Source: Parelaphostrongylus tenuis (Eukaryota > Nematoda > Chromadorea > Rhabditida > Metastrongylidae). From it: a stretch of DNA of 64,000 nt. Positions 23,183 to 35,969 of this stretch are shown here, in pieces. The DNA lies in contig JAHQIW010000275.1 of the NCBI GenBank assembly GCA_019055375.1, positions 34,677 to 98,676 of the forward strand, in the 5' to 3' direction. Every line of letters begins with the position of its first letter. The stretch's first letter is position 1. Position numbers and translations under genes: made by a program. The notes under the pieces are model-generated. The model searched no databases and was not told the DNA's origin. It saw only the letters and a program-made list of their open reading frames with translations.

Positions 23183-23900
23183 GTGGAGGCAATACTATTA
23201 TATAGCCCGAGTAAATGGAACAGCGCGCGTTCATCATTGCTTATGACATGGTGTTTCCCCATCACCACCCATATTCAGAGAGAAACGTATTTCCCGCTCT
23301 CTGCAGACATTTCAGTAATCATTCGACAGTTCAAATCTCGAAAATTCAAAAGGTGTATTTCATTTTTTGAAAGGTCTTCATATTACGCTATAGCAGTAAA
23401 AAGAAAATGTTATCTAATACTCAATCATCCTTCAATGAGCAAAGCTTCCCCTCAAAGTTCCAGCAATTTTTTGATAGCACAGATCTCTGCAAATTTAATA
23501 GTGTTTTTCGTTTTCCAAAAAATCTCTTCATGCGCTACAACACTGAAATCAAAAATGAATTTCACATGCGGCGCGTGTGCCTTCCATCGGTATGTGGATG
23601 GGCATTGCAGCATTGACATCAAGCCTCAGCGCTCAATAACCAGTCGGCAGCTGAAATCTCGAAAATGTCAATGGTGTGCTTGTCTTTTAGAGAAAGTTTC
23701 TTTGCTAGCTTTAGCAACAAGGATAAAACTCTATTGCACATTTGAGTATTTTCAGCTAGACATGCCTTTTTCTCAGACTTTCACACCCAATCTATAGGAC
23801 AGATCTTAGCAATCTTAAGGATTTTCTTAGTTTTTGAGAGAAACTTCGTAGTGCACAGTTATGAGTAAAAAAATATTGGGTTTTACACTCGGCGCGCACC
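23183..23900 (+). repeat. Tandem array of the dispersed monomer family
   Basis: At least three related units of roughly 170-180 bases begin near 23310, 23470 and 23630, each with an ATC(A)TTCGAC/ATAACCAGTCGGCAG-type head, then CTCGAAAA, TTTT-rich sequence and a C/GTAGCAG-AAA segment. The 204-codon open frame at 23183-23797 is produced by the repetition: its segments FKSRKFKRCISFFE and LKSRKCQWCACLLE are the same unit. Related single units occur near 3700, 7045, 16850, 22380, 29330 and 50250. Confidence 0.6.
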
Positions 23901-24819
23901 GCACTCCACGTGTAAATTGCGCTGCGCGATCGACGGAGCCGAATATGAAATTCAATAATCTCTTAGCTGTAGCAGCGCACTAAAACGTTTTTCTCGGAAA
24001 CAAAGATTATCGTTGAGATCGTTGAGATGTGAGCTATCGATTGCTCATTGAAAGTCTGATTGAAAACTACTGCCCAGTGAAGGCTGCGTGTGGAAGAAAA
24101 TTTCACTTTACTTTTACAGCACTATATAAAAGCCATTTGAAAAATAAGATAAACTCCTCAGGTTTTGGATATTCAAGCTGTCGAATAATAACTAAAATCT
24201 CAAAAAGGAATAAAAATACCCTGTTTTGAATGTGGTTGCGAATAGGGAAAATGTACCGAAAATACTATTCCTGGAGACATATATTTCTGATCAATAGTTT
24301 GCATAATGCCAATGTTCTAAGCCTTTTATTGAGACCGGTTGTCTTTTACCGCTCGGAATTCTTCCACTGCCCACAAGCTTTCAACTTTTTTTCACTTACA
24401 TCAACTTTAAGTAATTGGAAGTATACGAATGACTGATATAATAGCTAAATTGTAGTTATCGATGACCTTGCATCGAATATAGCATGAATCATCATTTTGA
24501 ACAAACTACTCATTGTTTCCTATTTTTTATTCACTACGAAAACTTTTGGGCCTTGCAAGGAATTAGGGAAGATCAATACGGGAGGTGACTTATGTAACAA
24601 CCCTTGTACAAAGCAATACAATCGATTGAATGTCAAATTCAGTACGACTGCGTAGTAAACCAGCGTTTTTCTCTACAGAAGACACACCTAACTAAATCAA
24701 AAGCGTGAACAGGTAGAGGAAATCTTGTTCTATCGGAGTAATACAAAAATTCCGAAAACTTTTGCAAAAGGAAGAGAAAAACCTTAATGAAACAACGGAA
24801 ATCGCGCAAATCGCTCTAG

Positions 24820-25215
24820 GCGCATCGATTCTTGTAGCCGTCCTTTATGGCTCAAGCGAAGGATACCGCCGAAACGTACGTATGACTCTGACTTAACAAC
24901 CTCGGTAAGGCTTGTTACACCCTCACAGACTAAACTGAATGCTTACAGCGAGATTTAAATGGGCGATAAGATAGATTCTTATATATTCTTTACCAGTCGT
25001 GACCCCTCACTAGAAAATTTGAAATAACACGTTATCATGTGCTATCACCTTTAACAATGACTTCCCATCACATCTATAAACTAAGGTTAAGTGCGACGCG
25101 TGGGCCACTGATGAAAAGGGCTACTCCTCCGAAACGTACGGCTTTGGAGTATCAACCTCTGAGAAGACTTTAAACATTCTCGCAGACTATATTGAATGTA
25201 TATAGCGAGGTTCGA
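24820..25215 (+). repeat. Two related blocks of an unnamed repeat
   Basis: Blocks at about 24860-24960 and 25110-25215 share CCGAAACGTACG, TCAACCTC/ACAACCTCGGTAAGGCTT and a TAGCGAGGTT/ACAGCGAGATT ending. 59850-59890 (ACAACCTCGGTAAGGCTTCA) carries the same phrase. Confidence 0.45.
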
Positions 25216-26610
25216 AAGCAGTCGATGAGATGAATAAATAGTGATAGACATATTTTGCCCTTTAGTGCTTACTTTCCTAATGCAATAAATTCAGAAGATA
25301 TCATTTTGCATGGCTTAGAATTATGCCAAACTCTGAAATATTGTTTTTTTGTGTCTCGAAATGATAATGAAGCAACGAAGGTATTGAGATGGCTATAGTG
25401 CATAAATCAACTTTCAAAAGTGCAAGTTCCTCATTAGATGGCAACTTTGAGAACAGAAGAGAGCCGTCTTCTAACTTATGTCTGCTCCTGAAACATCTCA
25501 AATCCCAGAATCGCGGTGATAATGAGCAAAGAAATGAGGGACGAGCGTCGCGGAACATTCAGTATGCCAGTCTGTTAATTTCTAAGCAGAATCAGCCCTA
25601 AACATATTTATAAAAAAGAACTGACTAATTGGGTTAGCGAGAGACAAAACTCCACCATTTACCAAAGTATTCGTACCTCAGTAACTTCGCACCGCGGACA
25701 GTTTGGCGGAGTTACATTCATCCAAGAGTTTTATATTCTCCAAAACTCCGATTTTTCATGATCACTACGATCAATATTGCTACTGAGATAACCTATACCC
25801 TGAGACATATGAAATCTGTCTCTGCAGATATTTAAGAAATGATGTACTTAGACTAATAATTTGTCTTTTGCTTGAGCTTAATTCGTGTACAAATAGATTT
25901 TTCTATGCTCTTTGAAAATACGACAAAACTTTTTCTAGGCTTGAAACCTGAATCTAATAATTATATGAATTGACAAATGAGAAGGACGCATGTGAGAACG
26001 ATCATTTAAAAACAACTCAGCGAATGCCTATTTCATATCATCCACCCTAAAGTGAATTTGAGTCACTTTATTCTTTGTCGTCGTTGCTGCCGATGCTTCC
26101 TCAAATCTCAACGCTTTCACAAATAAGAAGATGTGATAATGAGCTGCAGCCAAAAATGTACTTTTGAGAAGAACATCGTCAAATAAGTGCATCAAGTGAT
26201 TAGAAAGGAGCAACTTTTGACACGTAACATTCTTAAAAGCAAATTCCTAAGCTACAAAAGTTATATTCATTCAACTCCACTCATTTCCACACTTCTCGTG
26301 TAAGGTGGCCTTCGACTTTCTTTCCTGTTGGTGAAGCAGCTTGATGGCTTGTAAAAGAACGCTGCAGTGTTCCGCCCAATGACGCAAGAATCGCATCGTG
26401 GGACAACAACTACATCAGGGCGTGAATTGTTGTCGAGACGTGCTAGTGTCCTACACTCTGATACTAACAAGAGTCCGGTGAAATAAAAAATGAAACTGTA
26501 TGCCTCTTAAAGATAGACAGCCAACAAACTAAGTCTATTTGAATTAGTTGTACACCAAAAACTGAATGACTGTACGTTTCGATAATCTGTGAGTGGTCCA
26601 ACACCCATTG
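25216..26610. other. Intergenic, no gene confirmed
   Basis: Two open frames (25389-25601 plus; 26267-26470 minus) look protein-like in composition. They have no recognisable motif and I could not extend them through splice sites. Confidence 0.3.
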
Positions 26611-26618
26611 TACAACTA

Positions 26619-27070
26619 GGATGAGCAAAAAGTTTTGGGAAATTTCTGAAAGTCTCAATTTTTAACACCTTTGTGTCGTTCTCCATTGATAGTTTGGTAT
26701 ATATCTGACCAGTTCATTGATTTCAGCTCCAAAATGCTTATTAGACAATAATTTTCATCTTTAGATTTTGACTAGGAAGAAATGCCTCGTTCTAGCCGGC
26801 CATCTGTTGTGGATCAAAGTGACTTGCAAGTCGCTTTGAATGCTGGCTCTTCATCGAGCACTCGTGACTTCGCCGTAGAGTTTGGGGTTTCGTAGAGGAC
26901 CGTTGTTAATAAACTGCACCAATATGCTTTGTCTAAAAGAAACTCACCACGATCCGCATCAACTCACAATGGTGGTTTATGGTTTGAAGAATAGTTATTG
27001 TAGTTTTTACTGTCAATTTGCACATAAAAACAAAACTTTCAAAAAATTCCCAAAACATTTTGCTCAACCC
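26619..27070 (+). mobile_element. mariner deletion derivative with TIRs and TA target duplication
   Basis: The left terminus GGATGAGCAAAAAGTTTTGG (from 26619) and the reversed right terminus GGGTTGAGCAAAATGTTTTGG (ending 27070) are inverted copies, flanked by TA at 26617-26618 and 27071-27072. Inside, from 26782, the frame reads SSRPSVVDQSDLQVALNAG, STRDFAVEFGVS, stop, then RTVVNKLHQYALSKR, the second DNA-binding helix region of mariner transposases. The catalytic domain is absent. Confidence 0.85.
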
Positions 27071-27185
27071 TAATATCACTTACCTTTACAGTTCCAGCGC
27101 ACAGGCAATCGATTTTGCTGACAAAATGTTTCCATTTTGAATTTAAAAGAGAAAAAAAGGACTTCGTTAATGACAACTACCATAC

Positions 27186-27430
27186 ATAGGTCGCGCGAAA
27201 AGTCCGGCAATTTTGTGTCGTGTTAATAATATCACTGATATGATATTTTTTTCATCGATTCTGATGAATTTACTGAGTTTTTTTGCTCAGTTTTGGCCTG
27301 GAGTCTGTTTCAATTACTTGTCTATTCTCAATTGTGCCAAAGTTAGGGATTTTGAACACGAACATACTGCAGTTCTTGAGTTGCATAAGAAGGGAATGAA
27401 AGTAGCCGATATTGTTGAAATCGACTGATT
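27186..27430 (+). pseudogene. Possible mariner/Tc N-terminal relic
   Basis: GGTCGCGCGAAAAGTCCGGC near 27187 looks like a transposon terminus. At 27340-27428 the frame reads HEHTAVLELHKKGMKVADIV, which resembles the first helix of Tc/mariner DNA-binding domains. No matching right end was found. Confidence 0.45.
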
Positions 27431-27439
27431 TCATACCAG

Positions 27440-30400
27440 CAAGTACGTTTAGGCCCCATTCCGTTGTCATATAGGTAGTTTTCCAAGATATGTCAATCAA
27501 TTGTTACTTGTACCTCTGAGAAGATAAATTAATCAGCAAATCTTATCGTGCTAGGATATGTACACAAAATGACTACTGAATCGTTGTTGTTCTGTGGCGT
27601 ACAATGATTTTTCTCCACGCATCTTTCGAATTCACTCATTTATTTCAAACGAGCATTCCGAGTTGGTTATGAGGAGCCACATAACGTGTCTCACGTGACA
27701 GATGGCGGCTCAAATGTGGACCTAAAGCGACCTGCTTTTCTATGGCACCGCGTGAAATCAGTGGGTAGACCTCCTCCTTCCACTTCACCTTTCAACACAT
27801 ATCTACTCGGTATTCAGCAAGTCCATTTGGCCTAAACCTTGCTTACAGAGAAGTACGCTTAGAGAGTTTATGAGTCGCCTGTGATAAATGAGTTCTCTGT
27901 AAACTTTGGGAGAAGCTGGTTACTACCCGCAAGTATCCAACTCACATCTGGAGCTCAACAAGCTACGTGATGACGTAAAGAACGCAAAAACAACGAAAAA
28001 AATTGGGCCTTATTTTTCTGACACAGAAAGGCCCTTGATGCGGCTGCGTTGGGAAGGGACAGATGTTAGAATCTCAAAAAAATTCACATAAATCTACCTA
28101 CGAACACCCTCCCTATAGAGGACCTGAACTACAGCTGAGAAGTATGAGGTAAAAAGTTACGGGCTGAGACAAGAAGACGCTGCTTATTCCGTCTATGACA
28201 CCAAAGAAAAACTTTTCTTCGGAAAATGCGACAATAGAGAAATCAGCGGCTTTGGAATTCTCCAACACTAATTTCTCTATATATGTGATTCATTCGCGCA
28301 ACTAATGTCTCGAATCATATGCGACGATATGAGTCAATACCGACTCTTACCAGTTCTAGTGGTTGCACTTCGGCATAAAACCACTTATGACCAATACGAA
28401 ATTGACGCGCTCTATACGGACGGAGAAGAGTTCTACAAGAAAACCAAAAATTTTTCAAAGTCGTTGAAAATTTACGAAGACATTTCGCCCAGAAGAATGC
28501 TTGAAGAACATACATTGAGCGACATTTTAATGTAATAGGATAGAAAAAGAGTTTGTCTTAATTTATCATACTATCAAAACAGTGTATACTTGTTAGCAAT
28601 CTGAAAAGCCTCCAGTCTCAAAACTCAAGTTTTTCCTGCGTCGTTGTAGTTTCGAAACACTTGACACAGGGTCAGGCCATCGCAGCTCTTTCATGACTCC
28701 TTTTTCGAGAAAAAATAAAAAGCCACTGAATTAAAAAAAACGAGTTCATCAAACCCATGGTCACTACTGATAACGAGAATCTTTGAAAATGGACGTGGTG
28801 CTTGAGAAGTTCCAATGGTCACAAAAACTGAGCTCCTCTCATACACGACAGGATTGAAGATATACTAATGCATCCTCGAATCAATAGATGGGCAACGGCA
28901 CGAAAGGTGATGCAGATAATTTTTTCTGCTGTTACGAAATTTATGGGGTACTTCTGAGTTCGCAATTTATATACCGGTCCTCGTCAGTCGTGCCACCTGA
29001 AGAATTGGATAGTTCTTATTCATGTTTCGTGCTTTAGATATTACAAAAACACTAAGCAAACTGCCATTTGCTAATTGAATATAGGCTACCTCTAAGTTAA
29101 TGTTCTATGACACCGTCAACTGCTGTCTTGCACAACTGTTTCTCAGAAAAGCTTTTTCAGCGTAGAAAGTAGCAAAAATCGACATAAGCAAACAAACTGG
29201 TATTCAACAGTCCAAAAACTCTAATTGCCCTACCTATACAGAACAGATGACGAAACGCTTGTCTTAGTCAGTTATGAGGCTCTTTTCTATATCTGGCGGC
29301 AAAAAATGAAGCGACCACTTTTGCTGGACAAGAACTTTACGGAAATGTTCGTAGACATTTGAAAGCTTAAATCTCGGGCTGCTGCGCCGCATGCCCCTTT
29401 TTTGACCAAACAAATTTTTCACCTAAACTCTCCTGTATTCTATATATAACACGCTACAGCTTTTAAAATAAAATTGTGTTCTATACCGGCCGCGCTTTTT
29501 CACTATTACTTTGCTGAAAGCACGAAAAGCAATGGTTATATAAGGGAAGTCTTGCAGTAACAGAGCCATACGTTTTGTATTGAATCCCTTCAAAACGAAA
29601 AAAACTCGCATCAAGTAAAAAAATCGCACTCCACGTGTGTAATGCGTCAACGCGATCGACCGATTGTTCATCGCATGGATTCGACGGCCAACATCCCCTC
29701 ATCTCCCCCTCCCTATGCTCAGCCCGCACTTCAGTCGAATAATCAAGCCAGTGTATGTGAATCTCAATTATATTTTCTCTAATATATTGCAATGAAGCGG
29801 TATGTCGGGAATATGAGCACAGCGTTGTAATCATCAAAAATCAAATTATCAAAAAGCTCTCTCCTGCGAAAAATGTGCGAGTGAAAAACGCAATTTCCCT
29901 TCTACGACCGCACTATAAATAGACTTTTCAAAAAAACGGTTATGTAGCTAGTGGCCAGTGGCATAAGCTTTTGAATTATTACTAAAAGTGCAGTGGAAAG
30001 TCCTTGTCCAACGAGAGGGATCGTTTCTTCATTTGCATAACAGAAAAGAACCCGTCATGATCAATAAGAAAAATTCTCTGAAGTTCGCATAGCAAACATC
30101 AAAAACCATGCAGTAGTTGATGCTAGTAGGTAATAGGTATAAATTGTATACTAATATTGTGTAGCTTACATGCATTGACCATCATTCTTCACACAAGTCA
30201 AATTAAGGCGTTTAGAGGCTTTGCAACTATGGAAACACTTCAAGATTACCAGCAAATGCCGAACGATAAGCCATACGTGTTCAGCGCTTGAAGCAACAGC
30301 TTGAGTTCCTTGGAACCGTTGCTACACCGCTGCTTTGTGGTTTATAGTGATGAAACCTTACCCTCCACGGTCTTCATTTATTGCAGCGTTGCACCTGAAT

Positions 30401-33400
30401 AAACAATTGAAAAATATGTTGATTTTTTTGTATTTTCAGGCCTTATGTGTCGTATATTTTTCCACCGGCCGTTCAGTGAAGGATTGCCGTTTGCCGTTGC
30501 TCTATGAGCACTTAAAATTTTTACCATTTGCAAGCGTGTCTACTACCCAACGTCAAATGTTATATGAAAGGAAGTCTTCCTTGGCTCATGGACGAACAAA
30601 AGCTGTATTTAAGTTAGTTGCGTGCTGCTGCAAGTGCTAGGCGTTACTATTCTGCATGTGTACGATCGTTTAGAGCTGTCAATCAAAAGGTCGTGCGAAC
30701 AGAGGGCATAGATTGAACTTTTCCGGTTAACCGTAAATTTTTTTATCCCGTTGAAATACATCTTATCATCGAAAGGACAATTGGTGATATGGCTCTATTT
30801 TGAGATATTCAGGTGTTTTCGATCAATAACTATTGCATAAAGGCAAAAAGTTTATTCTGCACCAAACTACATTTCGTAGAAATCTGAGAGAACTTGAAAA
30901 GGTAGTCTATGACCGTTCATGTTGCAAGCTAGAAAAAGTATGTCGTATCACACTTGAACACTTAGAAACTTAGATGGTCCGTTTTTACTAGTCATGCGGA
31001 CCCCAACACACATTTCAAATGATACATTGCTGGTCGAGCATATGATTTCCTTGGTTTCCTGACTAACCTTACAAGGGCGTTTTCTGGTCTTCAGGATGTC
31101 GTTTCCAAGGAATGGGTTCTGGAGGTATGACAACATGCTCCTTCATATTTAGCGTTTCTTGCTTTTTAATTGCGATGATTGCAGGAAAATGACCATTGCT
31201 AGTAATTAAAGCATTCTGTTACTTTATCGCATTCAAAAATGTCAGTCGTAGATTATAAAGTGGCAAATACTATACGAGATCTCGTGGTATGAATTGGTGC
31301 AAAAGAAACTGCGGTGTGGACCGTGAACCCCAAACCGTTGTAGTTAGGCTTAAACACATTCCTGTTAGTCAAAACGAGATCCTCTACAATCAGCACATTT
31401 TTCCCAAAAGAAGAAAGTTGGTTATCATTTTAGCAGATAATTGGTGCCTCAGGATTTGATGAGCTCTTGAAAAGAACTTTTCAAAGAAAAAATTTTTCCT
31501 TATAAAGTGATGTTGAGATGCTTGAGGAAGTGGTGATTGATGAACTACAAAGTTTTACTTCGCATTACATGTTCGCCAAAGTTCTGTTCACCATCTATCA
31601 CTTCTTCAAGTGTCTCGACATCTTTTTACAGGAGAAACGTTCTCACAAATAACAATACGTAGAAGAAATTCTCTAAGAGTTTGTGCTACAGAAATGAACT
31701 GCCTATGTCGAGTTGGTAACTCATTGATGGTTTTTATTTTTATTGATAAAGATGTGCTTGAATCTAATCATAATAGTCTCAAACACATCGCTAACCGCAT
31801 TTACTTTTGTACCAATCTCAAACTCTACCGAATGCAAAGAATATCAGTGGTAGGAAAAATACTGCAATTGTTGCTCATATGACTACAGCTATGATCTTAG
31901 ACTGTTGGACAAAACAACTCTTTTGCTACTTAAGCTCGTATCTGCCAGCACATTAATTTCTTATATTTTTCCGGGTATTATTCACGGAATTACAAACATG
32001 AAAAGTTGGGAAAAGGTTTCACTCAGTAGTGTTCGTTTGATGCGATCTAGTAGTTATGGTGTGTAACTGTGCTCCACCATCCAGCTCTAATGTTGCCGAA
32101 TATGTTGAGCACATTGCCTACTTTTCTTTTTATTGCTTTTTGCTTTTTGTGATGTCGGTTTGTCAATAACTATCCATATATTTCTGATGACTGAAAAACT
32201 TGAGGAGTGAACACTTTTACAGACTCGTAGGTATTGCTTGTTCTAATGTTATGCCATAGTATGAAATTTTGTTCAAGTAGTTAAACTTTTTTCTAATGCA
32301 AGCAGTATACTGCACTTACTTCATGTTACGAGATTATACTCTTTCTTGTGCAGAACCTACATTTTTTATTGTACTGTTACCTATTGTAATTTTTTGCCTA
32401 AGCTGTTACTTGTAAATGTGAGTGTCAAGACTGCTGATTACACAAGAGCCTCAATAACCATTTTTGGCTGTTCATGAGAAGAGTTAGCATCCAGATGGCA
32501 ATTCCCAATCACACGTAGAGAGAGCGTTTTGTAAAAATATGAAGTTTAATCTGTATATGTAAGAAACCTGGTACATTCCAAAACGTTTCAACTCCAAGAA
32601 AGTAAAGGTTCCGTGCAATAGAGGTGGTCTCTTTTCTTATAACTTGCTGAAGAAATTTTAGCAAAAAAGCACTTGAAAGACTAGAGAATGAGAGCGGCTT
32701 CTGAATTCGCTGCTCGAAATTACAAAGTAAGCAATCTATGCCCTTCCTATGTACTATAAGTGGTTTTGGTGACGACGACTATTATCTATACAAGAAGTTT
32801 AAATGAAGATGCTTCTTCATCGATCTACCATCTCATGAGACCACAGAAATATTTCAAGTTATCGTGTTCTTGAGTTAAAAAAAGAATGCACTCTGCAAGG
32901 AACACCAGCGAAAATTTTTTCGCCAATTATTCAGTGTGTGGACGATGCGTGCAGCGCGATCGTTGGAAGTGTTCTGTAATACACACGTGGTCCTCGATTC
33001 GATTACGTGCTAGAACTTCCAAACACCTCCATGCTTTAGGGTCAGAACATTGGCATACACTTTTCAGAGATTTTAGAACATTACATATAACATTCTAATA
33101 GTCAGCAGCAAATCGTCACATTCAAACACAAGAACTTAGTTCTCGCTTTGAACCTCTTGCTCTACTCCATACATACCGATGGCTCTCTTGTTTCCTGACA
33201 TATATCCACACAAATGCCTATGATTAACTGTCTTGGATTGCTAAACATCAATATGTTTTATTCTTCACTCATCATTTACCTGTGTGTAAACGCTCGTAAA
33301 AAAACTCTCATAGTGACAGTACTTTGCACTCTTCGTCAACATAGTTTGGGGAAGCCATACTCGAGTGACCAACCTGTTGTGTCAGTGCAACTTCTAAGAA

Positions 33401-33870
33401 CAGCAGTATTCTGTATGAGACTACACAAATTGTTCAAGGTTTCGAACTTGGCACAAGATTTGAGAATTCAAGCTGCTGAACCGAATATTTCTTCATAACT
33501 TAGTTAAAATGTTGCCAGAAAAGGAGAGGTGTACCATACATAAGAGATCAGTCAAAAGTTATTCTTTGAGCTTGCTTACACTTCACAATAATGCTAACTC
33601 TGCTTTAAAATGCATGCAGCCACTGCTTGGCAGATTTTGTTATATTGCGCTATTGATAAGGAAACAATGAATAAGAATACCTGATCATTAAAATGTTTTG
33701 CGTGATATACATGTCCGACCCAAGTAAAATCTACGACAGGGTGACTAAGCTTGATTTCTTTGTGACATCAAACGATTGTCAGACTAAATAAGAACAACGA
33801 AACATACGGTAGTCGTAGTAATCGCATACTCTAGTCTGTTCTTTGTGTTGCCTCTAAAAAAATTGTTATA
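27440..33870. other. Long gene-poor stretch with repeat relics
   Basis: No gene is supported. The dispersed monomer family is near 29270-29540 and 29850-30080. Open frames at 28305-28535 and 30335-30640 lack motifs. A segment at 30948-31136 is related to 52278-52475. A mariner relic is listed separately. Confidence 0.35.
31480..31830 (-). pseudogene. mariner C-terminal relic, same subfamily as 40560-40960
   Basis: On the minus strand INHHFLKHLNITL matches the post-catalytic region of mariner (usually TDYHFFKHLDNFL). The surrounding nucleotides (TTCTTCAAGTGTCTCGACAT on the plus strand) match 40730-40755. Heavily decayed. Confidence 0.5.
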
Positions 33871-33873
33871 ATA

Positions 33874-34402
33874 GGTTGGGGAAAAGTTTCTGAGAAAATG
33901 CTTGTGATATTTATCTGTGCACCTATTAAACACGAATAAAGACGAAACTAAAAGTCAAAGTACTCCCTCTCAACTTTAAGCACTTCCTGCCACTTCTCCA
34001 GCGAAAGATCGTTTCCGCAAGCATAAAATTCCGACTTCTTGCTGTTCAAAAATGAATGACTGAATTGTGAAATTCAATATCGGTAGCCAAACTTTCCTCA
34101 CCTTCGTCAAACTGTAGAACTACCTGTACACCGTACTTTTGCCAACTGTGTCTTGCCCATTGCCCCATTCCCCGACCCAGATTGATTGCGTTCACTTGCC
34201 ACCGTTGCATTTGAACCCAACAGCCATTAGTGCATCATCAATAACCCAATTTGCCCGCTTGCTAACTCCATGTTGAAATAAGGAGATAAATTGTATACCA
34301 ATGAACGTGGGAGAAGACGGGCATTCAAATGAGCTCGAAAACACAAGAATTGGCCATAGCCAGAAAAGTTACAAACATTTTCTTAGAACTTTTTTCCCCA
34401 CC
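33874..34402 (-). mobile_element. mariner MITE, 529 bases, TA-flanked
   Basis: The left end GGTTGGGGAAAAGTTTCTGA starts at 33874. The right end read in reverse gives GGTGGGGAAAAAAGTTCTAA, ending at 34402. TA flanks both sides (33872-33873, 34403-34404). The inner sequence is a decayed copy of that at 52878-53431, which encodes a mariner N-terminal domain on the minus strand. Confidence 0.85.
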
Positions 34403-34404
34403 TA

Positions 34405-35965
34405 TTATGATAACCAGTACATTTCACACTTGTATTTGATTGAGCCCGATTACATTATTATTAGCAAATATAAAAACTGATGTGTAAATGTAATATAAGT
34501 TTGTGCTTTATCCATCTACTTTTTCTAGCATTTGATGCTCGGTCGTGGCAAGGCCTCTAGCAATAGTGACATTAACTACATAAACCTTTGTTAGCGACAG
34601 CGTAACAAATACGCTCAGCTGCAGAACGAATTATGCCCGCGATCGTTTTGCTTCTCAGTCTAAATTCTTTGAACCTAGTTGTTCATTTCTCACAGGTGTC
34701 ACATAAGACCGGTGACCTCTTCCAATATAAAGAATTAAAAAAGCGTCCATTTTTATTTGTTGCAAGATTTTGTAAAGCTTTGGTATAAGCATTAGATTGC
34801 TGTTGATATCCACAAATACTTTGAAAATCGCGGACTTCTGCTTTGTTCGGATCCGTTATATAATTAATTCCGACGATTTCAATTATCGATTACTACTTTT
34901 GTGGAAAATTCTTGAAAAATTAGTAGACAAAAATTTTTTGCTAGGTAACAGAAACTTACTTTTGTTCATGAAACGCAAAAATACAGAGTTTATACTTCTG
35001 GAGTTTGGTTAATTCTAAGGTCATTTCATTTGTATGGCACCTTCACTTTATTCAAATTGATTTGATGCGATACTGGATGCACACATGGAGTACTCGAGTG
35101 TCCGCTCACAACCGAATGGAATCACTTTGGCTGTGCGAAGCTGAAGGTACCAAAATTTTAGTCGAAAACGCTTAACTTTTTCCTTTTTCCCATTATGAGT
35201 TGAAATTTTACCTCACCCAGCCATAGACGTTGAAGGAGTAACACATTACATTTCAACCAGCTATGCACACAATAGATTTGAGAAACTTACTTTGATCTCA
35301 GAAGCAGTAGAAAAAAGAGAATTTTCTCGTGTATTGTCTCAGATATACGTCCTCATTGTAAAGGAACTTTGCCATTAGAAAAAAAGCTGTTTCTAAAACA
35401 TCAGTGTATTTTCTTTGTTCGCTTTGTAAAATACCGAGTGGCTGGCAAGCTCATTACAGTGGTGAAAACTACACGAAGTATGTAGCCTGTCAGACCATAG
35501 CAATCAAGCTACTGAACATTGCAGTACGACTTCTTTGTATCTCTTTTTAATATGAGCGGAGTATCAATGTACCAGAGACTTTACACCTCCACTTACTTGC
35601 CTGTTCTGACTCTCACTAGATCTTTTGAGCTTTTCATTGGAGGCCTATCTATACTCTTGTTGAGATCTTGTCATACTGATATCTAACTCTTCGTCTGGAA
35701 AATGGCATAAGGTGAAGGGTATTCTAATCTGATCACTGCATGTCCATGAAATACTTGAGGCATGGGGAAAACTTGGGGCCTGATGAGGACGAGATAGACT
35801 TGAACAATAACTATCCTTTTACATGCAGCGCATAGTTGCATAACATCATCGAAGTTCGATCGATGAAAGAAACCTAATCTTGGTTTATATAGATAATATT
35901 GAAACCGAGTTCAGGAAGCCCAATCTTATGCTACAAGCTCTCATTTATACGTTGGCATACAAATC
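34405..35965. other. Intergenic, no gene seen
   Basis: AT-rich. No splice-bounded frame or transposon terminus is recognised. Confidence 0.4.
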
Positions 35966-35969
35966 TAGC

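Noticed and set aside
23183..23797. 204-codon open frame, the longest in the window
   Set aside because: Built from repeated monomer units found elsewhere in other frames. No domain, no consistent codon pattern.
26267..26470. Minus-strand frame with SRPDVVVVPRCDSCVIGR
   Set aside because: Protein-like composition, but no splice partner or recognised motif, and it borders the mariner derivative. Left as undecided.
29481..29837. 118-codon minus-strand open frame
   Set aside because: Overlaps the dispersed monomer repeat. No motif or splice context.
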